From positions 76,957,179-77,021,178 of the forward strand of contig NC_084840.1 in assembly GCF_033115175.1 (NCBI RefSeq): DNA of 64,000 nucleotides. The letters run 5' to 3'. This DNA is from Lepus europaeus (taxonomy: Eukaryota; Chordata; Mammalia; Lagomorpha; Leporidae). Under the pieces are notes generated by a model. It was not told the origin of the DNA, ran no database searches, and saw only the letters and a program-made list of their open reading frames with translations. Position 1 is the stretch's first letter, and each line of letters opens with the position of its first letter. A program made the position numbers and the translations under genes. Below, piece by piece: positions 1-11,557 of this stretch.

Positions 1-533
1 GTTTCTCAGAAGTGAGAGTAATATATGAGAAAATCTACTTTGGCCATGTCCAGTAAATATTGCTTGGTACGGAAAGTCAACCAACGATAGAACAGCACTA
101 TACTCTCTTTGTGTTCTATGCATTTCTTTCCTAGTCACAACAAAAGAAATCTCTGAATCATTGCATATTGGAAGGAGGAAATATTTCTTGCATTATAGAG
201 AAAAGTGGAGAAACTTCCAGCTGCAAACAAATACCCAGCAGACGCCCTAACAAGCAACCTCATTGAGCACTGATTTTTTTCTCTTTACTATTTTATTTCT
301 CAGTGAAAAATAGACTGAAACAGGAATCAAAATCAGTTTCCAGGATTATGAACAAGGCTCCACAGGAACCGTCAGGCAGAACAAATTGTGCACAAGTTCA
401 GTTTTCTGTATACACTAGTTCCAGCCTCGTGAAACGAAAAACAAAGTGAAATCTGCTGAGTCACACAGCCTGGGTAACTTCACAGCACAGGTCTGCTTCT
501 GTTGTCCGTCAAGCACACAGCAACTCCGCTTAC
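1..533 (-). other. Intron 1 of gene A (partial)
   Basis: Begins with the GTAAGC donor after coding exon 1 and runs off the window edge. No repeat of the recognised families and no second exon is seen. It holds the ARE-like motif annotated separately. Confidence 0.7.
453..464 (-). promoter_or_regulatory. NRF2/antioxidant-response-like element in intron 1 of gene A
   Basis: The plus strand reads TGCTGAGTCAC, the NF-E2/MARE consensus; the minus strand reads GTGACTCAGCA, which contains the ARE core TGACnnnGC. It lies about 70 bases inside intron 1, just after exon 1. AKR1C genes are established NRF2 targets, so a regulatory role is plausible, but this is a motif match only. Confidence 0.4.
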
Positions 534-617
534 CTCTGCAGGTGCGTAGGTGCCAAATCCCAGTACAGGAAGGAAGTGACCATCATTTAGTGCCACACGC
601 TGATGTTTGAGATCCAT
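534..617 (-). CDS. AKR1C: AKR1C-family reductase (gene A), coding exon 1
   Basis: First coding exon of an aldo-keto reductase 1C gene that runs leftwards out of the window. The ATG is at 617-615 and 28 codons follow, ending in APAE at a canonical donor (GAG|GTAAGC). The peptide [20 protein letters not shown] continues with FGTYAPAE, the N-terminal strand of the AKR barrel; the GFGTY motif contributes to the cofactor site. AKR1C exon 1 codes exactly 28 residues, so length and phase fit. AKR1C enzymes are cytosolic NAD(P)H-dependent reductases of ketosteroids, prostaglandins and xenobiotic carbonyls. No stop or frame break is visible. The paralogue cannot be assigned from one exon. Confidence 0.93.
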
Positions 618-740
618 CGCCTTTGGCGCTTCTGGCCAAGCACACTCTGCTTGTTTATTCTGCCGTCACAGGATTAACAGGAAGTCACTGTTCAAACTGC
701 CTAAAGGTCTACGATAGTGGGAGGAGTCAACTTAAAGAAA
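618..740 (-). promoter_or_regulatory. 5' UTR and proximal promoter region of gene A
   Basis: DNA directly upstream of the gene A start codon. Reading the minus strand there is a GTTAAT element (an HNF1-like half site) near 670, an AT-rich AATAAA-like stretch near 657 that could serve as a weak TATA element, and a TTGACTCC AP-1-like half site near 731. These are short matches; only the location just upstream of a real first coding exon makes a promoter likely. The transcription start cannot be placed. Confidence 0.4.
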
Positions 741-1680
741 TATTGCATATATTCCACATTTAAAAAGACTCTGACTACTAATCCACCATTTTACAAGAAT
801 GACAATTTTGTCAATGATAAAAATAAACGACTAAATTCATAAAAATGTTCTCTTTAGGAATTCCCATTATTGTAATGTATTATAAAATGTCATTCAAATG
901 TTTTGAATTTATTAGCCTTCAAACATTCAAAATCTATTTACTTACTATATTTTATTTTTGTCATGATTACATCCTTTCGAAAATGACCGTTTTTGTAGCA
1001 ATTAGCTCTCTTATACTCCACACATAAACGCACACAGACTAAACTTTAAAAAATGATTATTGAGCAATTTTTCAAACATTGACTTTCAATGAAAGATCAG
1101 ATGTTAAAACTGAGGAAGTTGTTGAAAGATCATGGCTCCAGTGACTGTATCCCAGAGACAACAATTTGTAGAGCTATTCACACATCAACCCACTTTTATA
1201 AGAGGAAAGTTACGGAGCCAGTATTGTAGTCATGGAACAATGTGGGAACTCACTAAACCAAAGGAGAGAGAAGGCAGATGTGCCACTGAGCCTCAAAGGC
1301 TGGCAGTCTAGAGCCTAATTCACCATTTTCCCAGCCAGAAATGCCATCTTGAGGTGGAGGGGAAAAAAAAGAAGTAAGGAGGTACTGCAACCCCACCAGC
1401 ATAGTGAGGGGTAGCACTGAGCACTGGGAACAGTGATCTCTCCACATTTTACTGGTGGAGCTATTTCTTACAGTAGTATTGAGCCTGTGATTATGAAATA
1501 AATTGAAAATATTCCATAACAAAAAATTAAGAGAAATAAAAGGAAAGAAATAAAGAAGGTGAGAGGGAGGGGCACAGGTAGAGAGGAAAGTATCACTGAA
1601 TTTGTGGAATCATATCTATGAAATCTGGTTTCTCTATACATATAAATTTAAAAAGTTATAAATATAAAACAAAACCTAGA
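741..1680. other. AT-rich intergenic DNA, nothing recognised
   Basis: Upstream flank of gene A. The short open frames here have no family resemblance. No SINE, L1 or exon signature was recognised. Confidence 0.5.
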
Positions 1681-2157
1681 AACTATCTCTAAAAAATGGA
1701 AAGGCCTTAACATAAACTCATTGATGCAATGGAAAATATTAAAGATGATACCATAGAAGTACCAAGAGCCATTAGGAATTATTATTTACAACTATATGAC
1801 AATGAATTGTAATATTTAGAAGAACTAAATAGATTTCAAACACATATAATTTACCCAAATTGATCCATGGGAACACAAAATACTTGAATAGATGAATAAC
1901 CAAGGCTGAGATTGAATCAGTAATTAAGAACATCCCAACAACAACTAAATCACTCAGGACTGTACGGCTTCACTGCTGAATTCTACAAAACTTTTAAAGG
2001 AGAACTAATACCAATTCTTCTCTCTCTCTTTTTTTTTTTTTAAATTTTTGACAGGCAGAGCGGACAGTTCAACAAATGGTGTCTGGAAAACTCCATTTCC
2101 ATTTGCCAAAATTTGAAACAAGACCCCTACTTTTTACTTTATACGACAATCAACTCA

Positions 2158-2459
2158 TGGAGCCTGCAGTGTGGCTCAATGGGTTAAGCCTCTCCCTGTA
2201 ATGCCAGCAACCCACCTTGGCATCAAGTTCCACATAAGATCAGCTCCCTGCTAATTCTCTTGGGAAAGCAGAGGAAGCTGGCCCAGGTCCTTCTTACTCT
2301 GTAGCCAAGTGAGGGACTTGAACAGAGTTCCAAGCTCCTGGCTTTGCCTGACTGGAGCCTGACTGTTGTGGCTGTTGGGGGGTGAACCAGCAGATGGAAG
2401 ATCTCTCCCTCCACTGCCAACTCTACCTTTCAAACAAGTAAATAAATGTTTTTTTTTTT
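2158..2459 (+). mobile_element. Lagomorph C-SINE
   Basis: GTGGCTCAATGGGTTAAGCC head, SINE body and AAATAAATG tail; diverged copy inserted in old L1. Confidence 0.8.
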
Positions 2460-2693
2460 AAATCAATCCATGTTGATTCAAAGACATAAACTTCAAGACC
2501 TAAAACCACCAAGTTACTTAAGGAACACATAGGAGGAACACTGTAGGTCATTGACAAAGGGAAAGATTTCGTGGGGAGGACATCAAAAGTACATGCAATA
2601 AAAGTAACAACAGACTAATGGGATTAAACAAGCTAAGAATCATCTACAAAGCAAAGGAAACAATAAGGAAAGGGAAGAGAAAAAAGACATCAT

Positions 2694-3064
2694 ATGGGCA
2701 GCTCTGTGGTGCAGTGGGTTAAAGCCTGGCCTGAAGCGCCAGCATCCCATATGGGTACCGGTTCTAGTCCCAGCTGCTCCTCTTCTTATCCAGCTGTCTG
2801 GTATGGCCTGGGAAAGCAGTAAGAAGATGGCCCAAGTCCTTGGGCCCCTGCACCCACGTGGGAGACCCAGAAGAGACTTCTGGCTCCTGGCTTTGGATCA
2901 GCACAGAAGAAGCTCCTGGCTCCTGACGTTGGATCTGCACAGCTCCGGACATTACGGCCCTCTGGTGAGTGAACCAGCGGATAGAAGACCTCTCTCTCTC
3001 TCTCTCTCTGCCTCTCTCTGTAACTCTGTCTTTCAAATAAATAAAATAAATCATTAAAAAAAAA
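2694..3064 (+). mobile_element. Lagomorph C-SINE
   Basis: Complete copy with tRNA-like head, GGTTCTAGTCCC B box at about 2,760, CT repeat at 2,991-3,020 and AAATAAAATAAAT tail. An internal part (CAGCACAGAAGAAGCTCCTGG) is duplicated in this copy. Confidence 0.88.
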
Positions 3065-3470
3065 AGCCACATGGGAGAAAATATTTGCAAACTATATATC
3101 TAAGAAAGGCTTAATATATAAAATACAAGAGGTACACAAGAAATTCAGAAAACAACAAAATAAACAATCCAAGTAAGAAGTGATCAAAGGATATTAATAG
3201 GCCTTTTTAAAAATGGGAGCAGAAATCGACAACAACCACATGAAAAAATGCTCAGGATCATTAGCCTTCAGGAAAGACAATTAAATACCACACAATAAGG
3301 TATCACTTCACTCCAGTTGGAATGATTATCATCCCCAAATCCGAAAGCAACAAATGCTGATGAGGTTTTGAAGAAAAGAGAACTCTAAAAAAAAAAAAAA
3401 AAAAAAAAAAGAAAGAAAGAAAGAAAAATGTCTTTTTAGATCATTTGCCTATTTCTTTTTCTTTCTTTCT

Positions 3471-3799
3471 TTCTTTTTTTTGACAGGCAGAGTAGACAGT
3501 GAGAGAGAAAGGTCTTCCTTTTGCCGTTGGTTCACCCTCCAATGGCTGCCGCGGCCGGCGCGCTGTGGCCGGCACACTGCGCTGATCCGAAGCCAGGATT
3601 CAGGTGCCTCTCCTGGTCTCCCATGTGGGTGCAGGGCCCAAGCACTTGGGCCATCCTCCACTGCCTTCCACGGCCACAGCAGAGAGCTGGCCTGGAAGAG
3701 GAGCAACCGGGACAGAATCCGGCGCCCCTACTGGGACTAGAACCCGGTGTGCTGGCGTTGCAGGTGGAGGATTAGCCTATTGAGCCACAGCGCGGGCCC
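3471..3799 (-). mobile_element. Lagomorph C-SINE, minus strand
   Basis: Reads T-rich tail, GACAGGCAGAGT, SINE body, then the reverse complement of the tRNA-like head (CACAGCGCGGGCCC). GC-rich and close to the intact C-SINE pattern, so fairly young. A GAAA/CTTT simple-sequence tract lies beside it at 3,388-3,475. Confidence 0.88.
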
Positions 3800-6310
3800 A
3801 TTGTCTATTTCTTAACTTGATTGTTTTCTTTGTAGTTGTTGAATTTTCTGAATTTATATATTTTCATATTAATACTTCATTGATGTATAGGTTGTAGTTA
3901 TTTCTCTTTTTTCCTTTTTTAAAAGCTTTTATTTAGTGAATGCAAATTTCATAGGCACAACTTTAGATAAGATTTCATTTTTTAAATTTTAACTGAAAGG
4001 TGATCTCTGTTAAATTTAAGAGTGGAAAAGAGAGGGAGGAGATGTACAATTTGGGACATGCACAATCAGACTTGCTGCAAATGGTGGAGTTAGAAATGTG
4101 CCAGGGGATTCCAATACAATCCCATCAAGGTGGCATGTACCAATGCCATCTCACTAGTCCAAGTGATCAATTTCAGTTCACATTCGATGGCTCTGATAGG
4201 TCTAAGAGTCAAAGGGATCACACAAACAAGACAAGTGTCTGCTAATACGAACTGATAGAATCAAAAAGGGAGAGAAAGATCCAACATGGGAAGTGGGATA
4301 CACAGCAGACTCATAGAATGGCAGACGTCCTAAACAACACTCTGGCCTTAGAATCAGCCCTTAAGGCATTTGGATCTGGCTGAAGAGCCCATGAGAGTAT
4401 TGTAGGCATGGAAAGCCAAGAAACCATGGAAAAGAAAAAAAGAAGAAGACCTAAATGAAAGATCTCTGTGAGTGAGATCCCAGTGGAAAGAACAGGGCCA
4501 TCAAAGAAGGAGGTACCTTTCTCTGAAGGGAGGAGAGAACTTCCACTTTGACTATGACCCTAGCGGAATAAGATCAAAGTCAGCGAACTCTAAAGGCTTC
4601 CATAGTCCTGGCAACTCATGACTAGAGCCTAGGGAGATTACTGACGCCATGAACAGGAGTGTCAAATTGTTAAGTCAGCAACAGGAGTCACTGTGTACTT
4701 ACATCCCATGTGGGATCTGTCCCTAATGTGTCGTCTAAAGCGAAGTGATGCTATAACTAGTACTGAAACAGTATTTTTACACTTTGTGTTTCTGCGTGGG
4801 TACAAACTGATGTGATCTTTACTAATTATATACTGAATCGATCTTCTGTATATAAAGATAATTGGAAATGAAAAAAAAAAAAACAAAACCCTGGTGTTAA
4901 ATTGGAAATGGCATAGAAAATTAATTAATTTTTTAAAAAAAATATTATGTAGGATCTCTGTCTTTAATGTGCTGTACACTCTTATTTAATGCTATAACTA
5001 GTACTCCAACAGTATTTTTTTTTCCACTATGTGTTGCTATATGGGGGCAAACTGTTGAAATCGTTACCTAATATATACTAAACTGATCTTCTGTATATAA
5101 AGAGAATTGAAAATGAATCATGATGTGATTGGAAGGGGAGAGGGAGCGGGAAAGGGGAGGGTTGTGGGTGGGAGGGAAATTTTGGGAGGGGGAAGCCATT
5201 GTAACCCATAAGCTGTACTTTGGAAATTTATATTCATTAAATAAAAGTTTAATTAAAAAAAGATTTCATTTTTTGTGAATTTTTTAGTTTTTGTAGTCCT
5301 TTTATTGATTTTTGCTTTTGTTGCCTATGGTTTTGAGAATTTCAAAAAAATTTTTTGACTATTACAACATCCTATAGTATTTTTAATGTGCTTTCCTCTA
5401 CAAGTGTCATAGCTTTAGGTTCTACATTTATATACTTGATGCATTCTGAATTGTTGTTTATATAGGATGTGAGGGAGGCCCCTGGTTTCCAACTTCTTCA
5501 TGTAGAAATTCCCAATATCATCTGTTGATGATACTGTCCTTTCTCCAGGAAGTGCTTTTGCACCTGGGTCAAAGAGAAGTTTTTTTTTTTTTTTCTGTTT
5601 TCCTGATTTGTCTATTTTTATGCCAGTCCCATGCTGTTTGGGTTACAATAGCTCTACAGAATGTCTTAAAATCTGACATTCTGATAACTCTGGCTTGGCT
5701 TCCATTGCTTAAGATTGCTTTGGGCATTAGTCATCTTTTGTGTTTCCTTATGAATTTTACATTTATTCTTTCATACTAATAGGCTCAAAATTTAGGACTA
5801 TACTGAAAGTAGACATCCTTCTCTGGCTCCAGATGTTAGTGAAATACATCTGGATTTTCTCATTGGTTATTGCATTTTACTGTGTCTTTGTCATGTTGGT
5901 TGTCTTTACTGTGTTGTGGTATGCTTCTTATATTGTTGAGTTGTTCAATTTTTATTATGAATTGATATTATACTTTAAAAATACTTTATGATTTTGATAT
6001 GATCATACAATTTTAGCCTTTATTCTGTTTATATGATTTTTATATTTACTGATTTGCATTTGTTGAGTCACCTCTGCATCCCAGGTGCGAATCTCCATTT
6101 ATCAGGGTGAATAATCTTTTTAATGTGTTTTTATTAATTTGATTTGCTACTGTTTTGTTGAGGATTGTTTGTATCTAAATTTGTTATCTAAATTGATGAG
6201 TGCAATTCATCTTCATTTTTTTTTTCTTCTATCCTTGTCTGGCTTAGAATTAAAGTGTGTCCATTTACATAAGTTTTAGAATTAGTGTTCTTCCAAAACA
6301 GCTTGGTTTA
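3800..6310 (-). mobile_element. Old L1, minus strand, interrupted by the younger L1
   Basis: The flanks 3,800-3,968 and 5,275-6,310 read as the reverse complement of a decayed L1 ORF2: CTTCTTCATGTAGAAATTCC, TTGCTTTGGG and TGCATCCCAGG are typical antisense ORF2 phrases. Open frames here (for example 5,525-5,779) are shadows of this element. Confidence 0.6.
3984..5259 (+). mobile_element. 5'-truncated L1 3' end with 15-bp target duplication
   Basis: 3' part of a rabbit-type L1. It begins in the 3' UTR, carries the C-rich GGGAGGGTTGTGGGTGGGAGG block and ends in ATTAAATAAAAGTTTAATT plus an A tail. The target duplication AAGATTTCATTTTTT is at 3,969-3,983 and 5,260-5,274. Within the 3' UTR two related units (about 4,708-4,870 and 4,951-5,117) form a tandem duplication that is also present in the full-length L1 of this window. 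The element is inserted in an older minus-strand L1. Confidence 0.9.
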
Positions 6311-6990
6311 AATGAGCACTGAACTCATCTGATCCTCAAGTTAGTCCTGATGCTATTTGTTAGGAAAAAAGTCTCCACAAGGACAAAAAAGCTGAAGTCT
6401 TAAATATTTGAAGGCATACTTAGCTCATGAACAACTGTTAGTTACTGATTTCTTGCCCAGCAGTCCATGGCATTGTTTAGACTTTTGAGGAAAGTTCTTT
6501 GAAATGTTTGTGTTTCCTCCATGACTTTCTGATTATATCTGTATTATTAAAAGTTACTCACAGTAATTCTACATCCCAGTAAAAGATGTTCCAATAAGTG
6601 AACAAATCTCATAGTATCATGCTATATTATACATAACTTCTTAAAATTTGGACAATCTGGAAAATTCTATATATAATTTAGTATTGTAATATTTTACATG
6701 ACACTGATAGTTAATGGCTGTTTGGATTTTTTGTGCTGTATAGTTTTTGGTTTGCTTGTTTTATGTTAAGGCAGTTTAAAAATTCAGATATAATTAATTA
6801 AAATGTATCTTACTTCCTAAAAACAGTATTTGAGAAATATGGAGTTGATATCCAATGTATGGTATCATTAGGTTGATTCATTGATTTTCTATCCCCCTCT
6901 ATATTCAGGAATTTAAGGTTTCTCCAGAGAACAAATAAAGTAAGTGCCTAAGCCTCAGATCTGGCTCTTCAAAAAATATATATAAGATAC
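6311..6990. other. AT-rich DNA, nothing recognised
   Basis: No exon, SINE or L1 signature was recognised between the old L1 and the start of the duplicated AKR1C unit. Confidence 0.45.
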
Positions 6991-7720
6991 TTTTTTATCT
7001 GAAGATATTATATCAAAAGACTTACCAATATTCCCAAGTAGACATGCTCAAATTCCTCTCCCTCAATCTCCCACATACCTGACACCTTATCACTCTTCCT
7101 GGCTGAATTCCATTAATCCCCCCAACCCCTGAGACTAACCCTCCCAAAAGATACCAGGTATTCTGTCTGACAGACAGGTATTCTGTCTGCAGCTGTAATC
7201 TATAAACTGCAAGGGATCCCCTACACTATTGGTCATCTTTGCAGTACTGCCTGACCATCTGGCCCTACAAAGTGAGTTTTTTTATTCCTGGAAGCACTGG
7301 AGAAACAATGACTGAGAAATCGTTGCTAACTTCCCTGCGGGCTGACACTTCTTCCCACCTCATTCCCAGCTACACCCATGGACTACCTGCTATCATCTCT
7401 CATCACAGGTCTCCAAATATCTAGGCAAATCAATTTGAGGGACTAAGAAATCAGAATGAAACAAACCACGCAAGTATGAGAGTCAGTGATAGGTGAGAAT
7501 CTCTAAAAGGCAACATTATTTTATTTTATTTTATTTTATTTTATTTTCAGTAAGTGACAAAAATTTACTCTCATGACCTTATCCCCATGGACACAGATCT
7601 AGCTGAAGGTGAGTTGATAAGCAGCACAGATGAACAGGAAGAGAGTTGTCCAGTCATCTGAGATATCTTGTACATCACAATCCTAATGCAGGATCTTGCA
7701 GTAGGAGTTATCAAAAAGGT
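6991..7720 (-). other. 3' flank of AKR1C relic B (duplicated block)
   Basis: This block matches 29,935-30,240 and 44,830-45,230 by eye. Shared phrases include the run around ACCTGACACCTTATCACTCTT and CTGTAATCTATAAACTGCA. It therefore marks the downstream end of a duplicated AKR1C unit. It includes a (TTTTA)n microsatellite at 7,515-7,548. No open frame here is credible as a gene. Confidence 0.7.
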
Positions 7721-8041
7721 TGGCACAACAGGCTAATCCTCCGCCTTGTGGTGCCGGCACACCGGGTTCTAGTCCCGGTCGGGGTGACGGATTCTATCCC
7801 GGTTGCCCCTCTTCCAGGCCAGCTCTCTGCTATGGCCCGGGAGTGCAGTGGAGGATGGCCCAAGTGCTTGGGCCCTGCACCCGCATGGGAGACCAGGAGA
7901 AGCACCTGGCTCCTGGCTTCGGATCAGCGAGATGCGCCGGCCGCAGCGGCCATTGGAGGGTGACCCAACGGCAAAAAGGAAGACCTTTCTCTCTGTCTCT
8001 CTCTCTCTCACTATCCACTCTGCCTGTCAAAAAAAAAAAAA
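7719..8041 (+). mobile_element. Lagomorph C-SINE beside exon 9 of relic B
   Basis: B box GGTTCTAGTCCCGGTCGGGG, CT repeat and A13 tail. It sits only about 10 bases from the exon 9 relic, in the 3' UTR position, and separates it from its ancestral 3' flank. Confidence 0.9.
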
Positions 8042-8050
8042 GCTTCCATG

Positions 8051-8093
8051 TTAATATTCATCAAAATATGAGTAATTTGAGTGTTAAGCAAAA
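8051..8093 (-). pseudogene. AKR1C: AKR1C relic B, exon 9 with early stop
   Basis: Homologue of AKR1C exon 9. It keeps a good acceptor (CATTTTAG|T), the 43-nt length of gene C exon 9, and the family ending DEY followed by TAA (8,053-8,051). The third whole codon is TAA (8,086-8,084), which would cut the protein 11 codons before the normal end. Flanking intron DNA (8,094-8,200) matches gene C at 45,490-45,600. Confidence 0.85.
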
Positions 8094-9202
8094 CTAAAAT
8101 GAGAAAAATTGATAATCTAAATGTAGTGGCCACATTTTTAGAACACTAAAGGAGTGATTTCTTTGTACTTAACGTTAGAGTTAAAGTTGGTAAGTTTGTT
8201 TTCTTTCAGGGTTTAACATCCTGACAAGATCCATAAGCATGACTTTACCATGAATATATTTAATCTTATTCAAATTTGTCAAACTACTTCCCTTGGCCTT
8301 GAACTCATACAGAATATGCATAATATAAAATCCAAACTTATTCTTTCCACTTAGCTACATCTTTAAATAATGCAACATGATACCAAATGTTGTCTTACTT
8401 CAAATTTCCCATTGAAAATATAAATTTATTCTGTCTTTTTTTGGCCAAAGAAACAGACACATTCTGTGTTTAATACTGTAAAATAAATCAAGGAGTAAAA
8501 GTTACTTCTAGCAATATCATATTCTTCTTATTAATGTTTTAGTTATTAGCTCACTAATAATTATTAGCTCACACATAAAACATAGTATATAAGATTAGGA
8601 AAGGGAAAGAATGTCATTGATAAAATAGAGTTCAATGTCCAAGGTTTCCTTTACAGTTTTTACATTGCTATGTTTTATAACTACAGAAAACAATGTGATA
8701 AAACAATGACTTATTAAAATAATTAAAGATAGTAGGAGTTATTCATTGCTTGCAACTCTCCCTGTATTTTTACAGTATATATCTATTGTATGGCTCATTT
8801 CCCCTATGCTAATAAAACATTAACCTCATTTATAGAATTATTTGGCAGAAATTGTATAACAGAGTGCAAAAGGCGAGTAGAGATCTTTTGTTGGCTATTA
8901 GTTCTCTCCCATTTGCATTCTTTGGCTTTAATTTTCCCTTTAAGCTTTCCCTCTTTGTAATGAGATCATCATATTTCATAAAATCATAACCCAGTACTTC
9001 TACTGACCCTCTTAGTTCAACATTTCTCCAGGTAAATGCAAGGTTTGTATCCATAACCAACACCCAGTTAAAAGGAAGGGAGAGATTTCACATTCTTAAA
9101 ACATTAAGTTGCAAGGATCTAAAGGACAATTCTATATGGAGTAGCCAAGATTTTCCTTTGCATGTTCCAAGTTACAAAATTTTATACTTTTAATAGTTTC
9201 AC

Positions 9203-9938
9203 AAACAATCCAACATGGGAAGCAGGATACACAGCAGACTCATAGAATGGCAGATGTCCTAAACAGCACTCTGGCCTCAGAATTAGCCCTTAAGGCATTT
9301 GGATCTGGCTGAAGAGCCCATGAGAGTATTTTAGGCATGGAAAGCCAAGACATTCTGGCAAAAAAAACAAACAAACACCTAAATGAAAGATTTCTGCGAG
9401 TGAGATCCCAGTAGAAAGAACAGGCCATCAAAGAAGGAGGTACCTTTCTCTGAAGGGATGAGAGAACTTCCACTTTGACTATGACTTTGTCTAAATAATA
9501 TCGAAGTCGGCAAACTCAAAAGGCTTCCATAGCCTTGACAACTCATGACAAGAGCCTAGGGAGATTACTGATGCCATAAACAAGAGTGTCAAATTGTTAA
9601 GTCAACAACAGGAGTCACTGTGCACTTACTCCCCGTGTAGGATCTCTGTCCTTAATGTGTTGTTCAATGTAAATTAATGCTATAACTAGTACTCAAACAG
9701 TATTTTACACTTTATGTTCTGTGTGGGTGCAAACTGTTGAAATCTTTACTTAATATATACTAAATCGATCTTCTATGTATAAAGAGAATTGAAAATGAAT
9801 CTTGATGTGAATGGAATGGGAGAGGGAGCGGGAGATGGGAGGGTTGCGGGTGGGAGGGAAGTTATGGGGGGGCATTGTAATCCTTAAGCTGTACTTTGAA
9901 AATTTATATTTATTAAATAAACTTAAAAAAAAGAAAAA
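9203..9938 (+). mobile_element. 5'-truncated L1 3' end with target duplication
   Basis: L1 3' UTR ending in ATTAAATAAACTTAAAAAAAAG. AATAGTTTCAC flanks it at 9,192-9,202 and 9,939-9,949. Unlike the element at 3,984, it has only one unit of the 3' UTR repeat, so it belongs to a different L1 subfamily. Confidence 0.88.
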
Positions 9939-10375
9939 AATAGTTTCACGTACATACTACTTTCTATACTTATAAGTTAGATATGTATCCTTAATAGGCT
10001 AGTTATGTTATCAGGGTTATACTGAAAATAAAAGCTACTTTACAAAACAAAGTACTATTTCAAATAAGGCTTGTTTTGATCTATTCCTGAAGTTACTTTG
10101 AAATGAATATTACCAACACTTAGGGGCCATTGAGTATTGTTGACATTATCCAAAGCCACATAAGTGTTAGTGAATTTGTTTTCCTTATGATTCCAATAGT
10201 GGCAATGCACCTAAATCATCACCAAAGAAATTTACTTTGTCGTGGTAATACTCACTCATCTGTTTTCTCTGCCCAAGAAAATGAGTAGACTTTCAAGAAC
10301 TATAAATTAGTACTGATTTGTGTAAATAAGTAGGTAAAACTTCCTTATTTAAGTTTTAGTTGCTTAAAAATACAA

Positions 10376-11557
10376 GGCCAGTCCACTGCAGTGGCTTTCA
10401 ATGTGGTAAGCCTGGGCTTCAGCAGAAGTCAGCTTGTGAAGAGCCCTGGCAGCTCTGCCAAGTGTTGGATCACTGGAAATGGACCTGCCCTGGAGTCGAA
10501 GGATGCCCAGGTCAGAGCCACAGATCTTATTGGCTCTAAGCTGAAAAGCCCTTCACTCAGCCCAACTTCCAAAGTGACCACTGCAGCTGAGGGGATGGTC
10601 AAGTAGGGTCAGCAACATTGCAGGCAGAACTGTAAATTTCTTGTTAGAGATGCCCGCTGCCTTTACCTGGCCAGCTCTCCTCCCAGGCCAGCCAAGTAAT
10701 GAAAGTCAACAGGGTGCCTTCCCCTAGGAGGTTCACACCTCCCTTAGGATATACCCCATGTGAAGAGATAGATAGTTCTGGGCCTCTTAACTTACAAGGC
10801 CTAAAGCCCACCAGATTATTATCAAGCCCCTTCTATCAGGTTCTATTTGCCTCTCAATCAGAAAACTTAATTGTAGCTTAGACAGCACCTTTCTTAGCTC
10901 CTCTAATAATGACTCTGTCCTTTGTTCTAGACCCTGTCTAGCATACTTGGGCCTCAGTCCTTTGTAATCATAACCTCTACTCTACCACCAATGGTTCTAC
11001 TCCCAACCTGTGTGTACTGATGGTCCTCTTCCCCACTTAATGCTGTATAATTGTTCAAACCTGGTAAATACCACTCTTAGGATCATTGGTTACTATCCTC
11101 ACTCTGTCTTTTATGACCTTGTCTAAATATGATCAGAGTCGGCGAACTTAGAAGGCTTCCATAGCCTTGGCAACTCATGACGAGAGCCCAGGGTGGTTAC
11201 TGGCGCCATAAACTAGAGTGTCAATTTGTTGGGTCAACAACAGGAGCCACTGTGCACTTGCTCCTCATGTGGGATCTCTGTCCTTAATGTGCTGTACATT
11301 TTGATTTAATGCTATAACTAATACTCAAACAGTATGTTTCACTTTGTGTTTCTATGTGGGTGCAAACTGTTGAAATCTTTATACTAAATTGATCTTCTGT
11401 ATATAAAGAGAATTGAAAATGAATCTTGATGCAAATGGAAGGGGAAAGGGAGCGGGAGAGGGGAGGGTTGCGGGTGGGAGGGAAGTTATGGGAGGGGGAA
11501 GCCATTGTAATCCATAAGGTGTACACTGGAAATTTATATTCATTAAATAAAAGTTAA
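10376..11557 (+). mobile_element. Chimeric ERV-L1 retrotransposon, copy 1
   Basis: The first 737 bases or so (10,376-11,112) match the endogenous retrovirus at 18.0-22.6 kb, from its gag zinc-knuckle region into its env region. From about 11,113 the sequence is L1 3' UTR (from TATGACCTTGTC on), ending in ATTAAATAAAAGTTAAAAAAA. AAAAATACAA flanks both ends (10,366-10,375 and 11,558-11,567). So the whole chimera was inserted as one unit by L1-type retrotransposition. Compared with the ERV, about 170 bases are missing near 11,060. The same junction and the same deletion occur in the copy at 47,497. No intact reading frame is present. Confidence 0.87.

Larger units (their letters stand above)
1681..3375 (+). 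mobile_element. Old L1 ORF2 fragments, plus strand, split by two SINEs
   Basis: Decayed L1 ORF2. About 1,681-2,030 resembles the linker between endonuclease and reverse transcriptase and the start of the RT domain (the part read as GFTAEFYKTF in intact copies). About 2,050-2,155, 2,461-2,693 and 3,065-3,370 resemble the post-RT region ([10 protein letters not shown]-like and ANRHMKKCS-like parts). Many stops and a large internal deletion show it is ancient. SINEs at 2,158 and 2,694 interrupt it. Confidence 0.65.

Noticed and set aside
7646-8097. Overlapping open frames rich in Pro, Arg and Ser on both strands, also at 13.5, 27.8, 29.0, 43.4 and 56.3 kb
   Set aside because: The same peptides recur wherever a GC-rich C-SINE occurs; they are SINE shadows.
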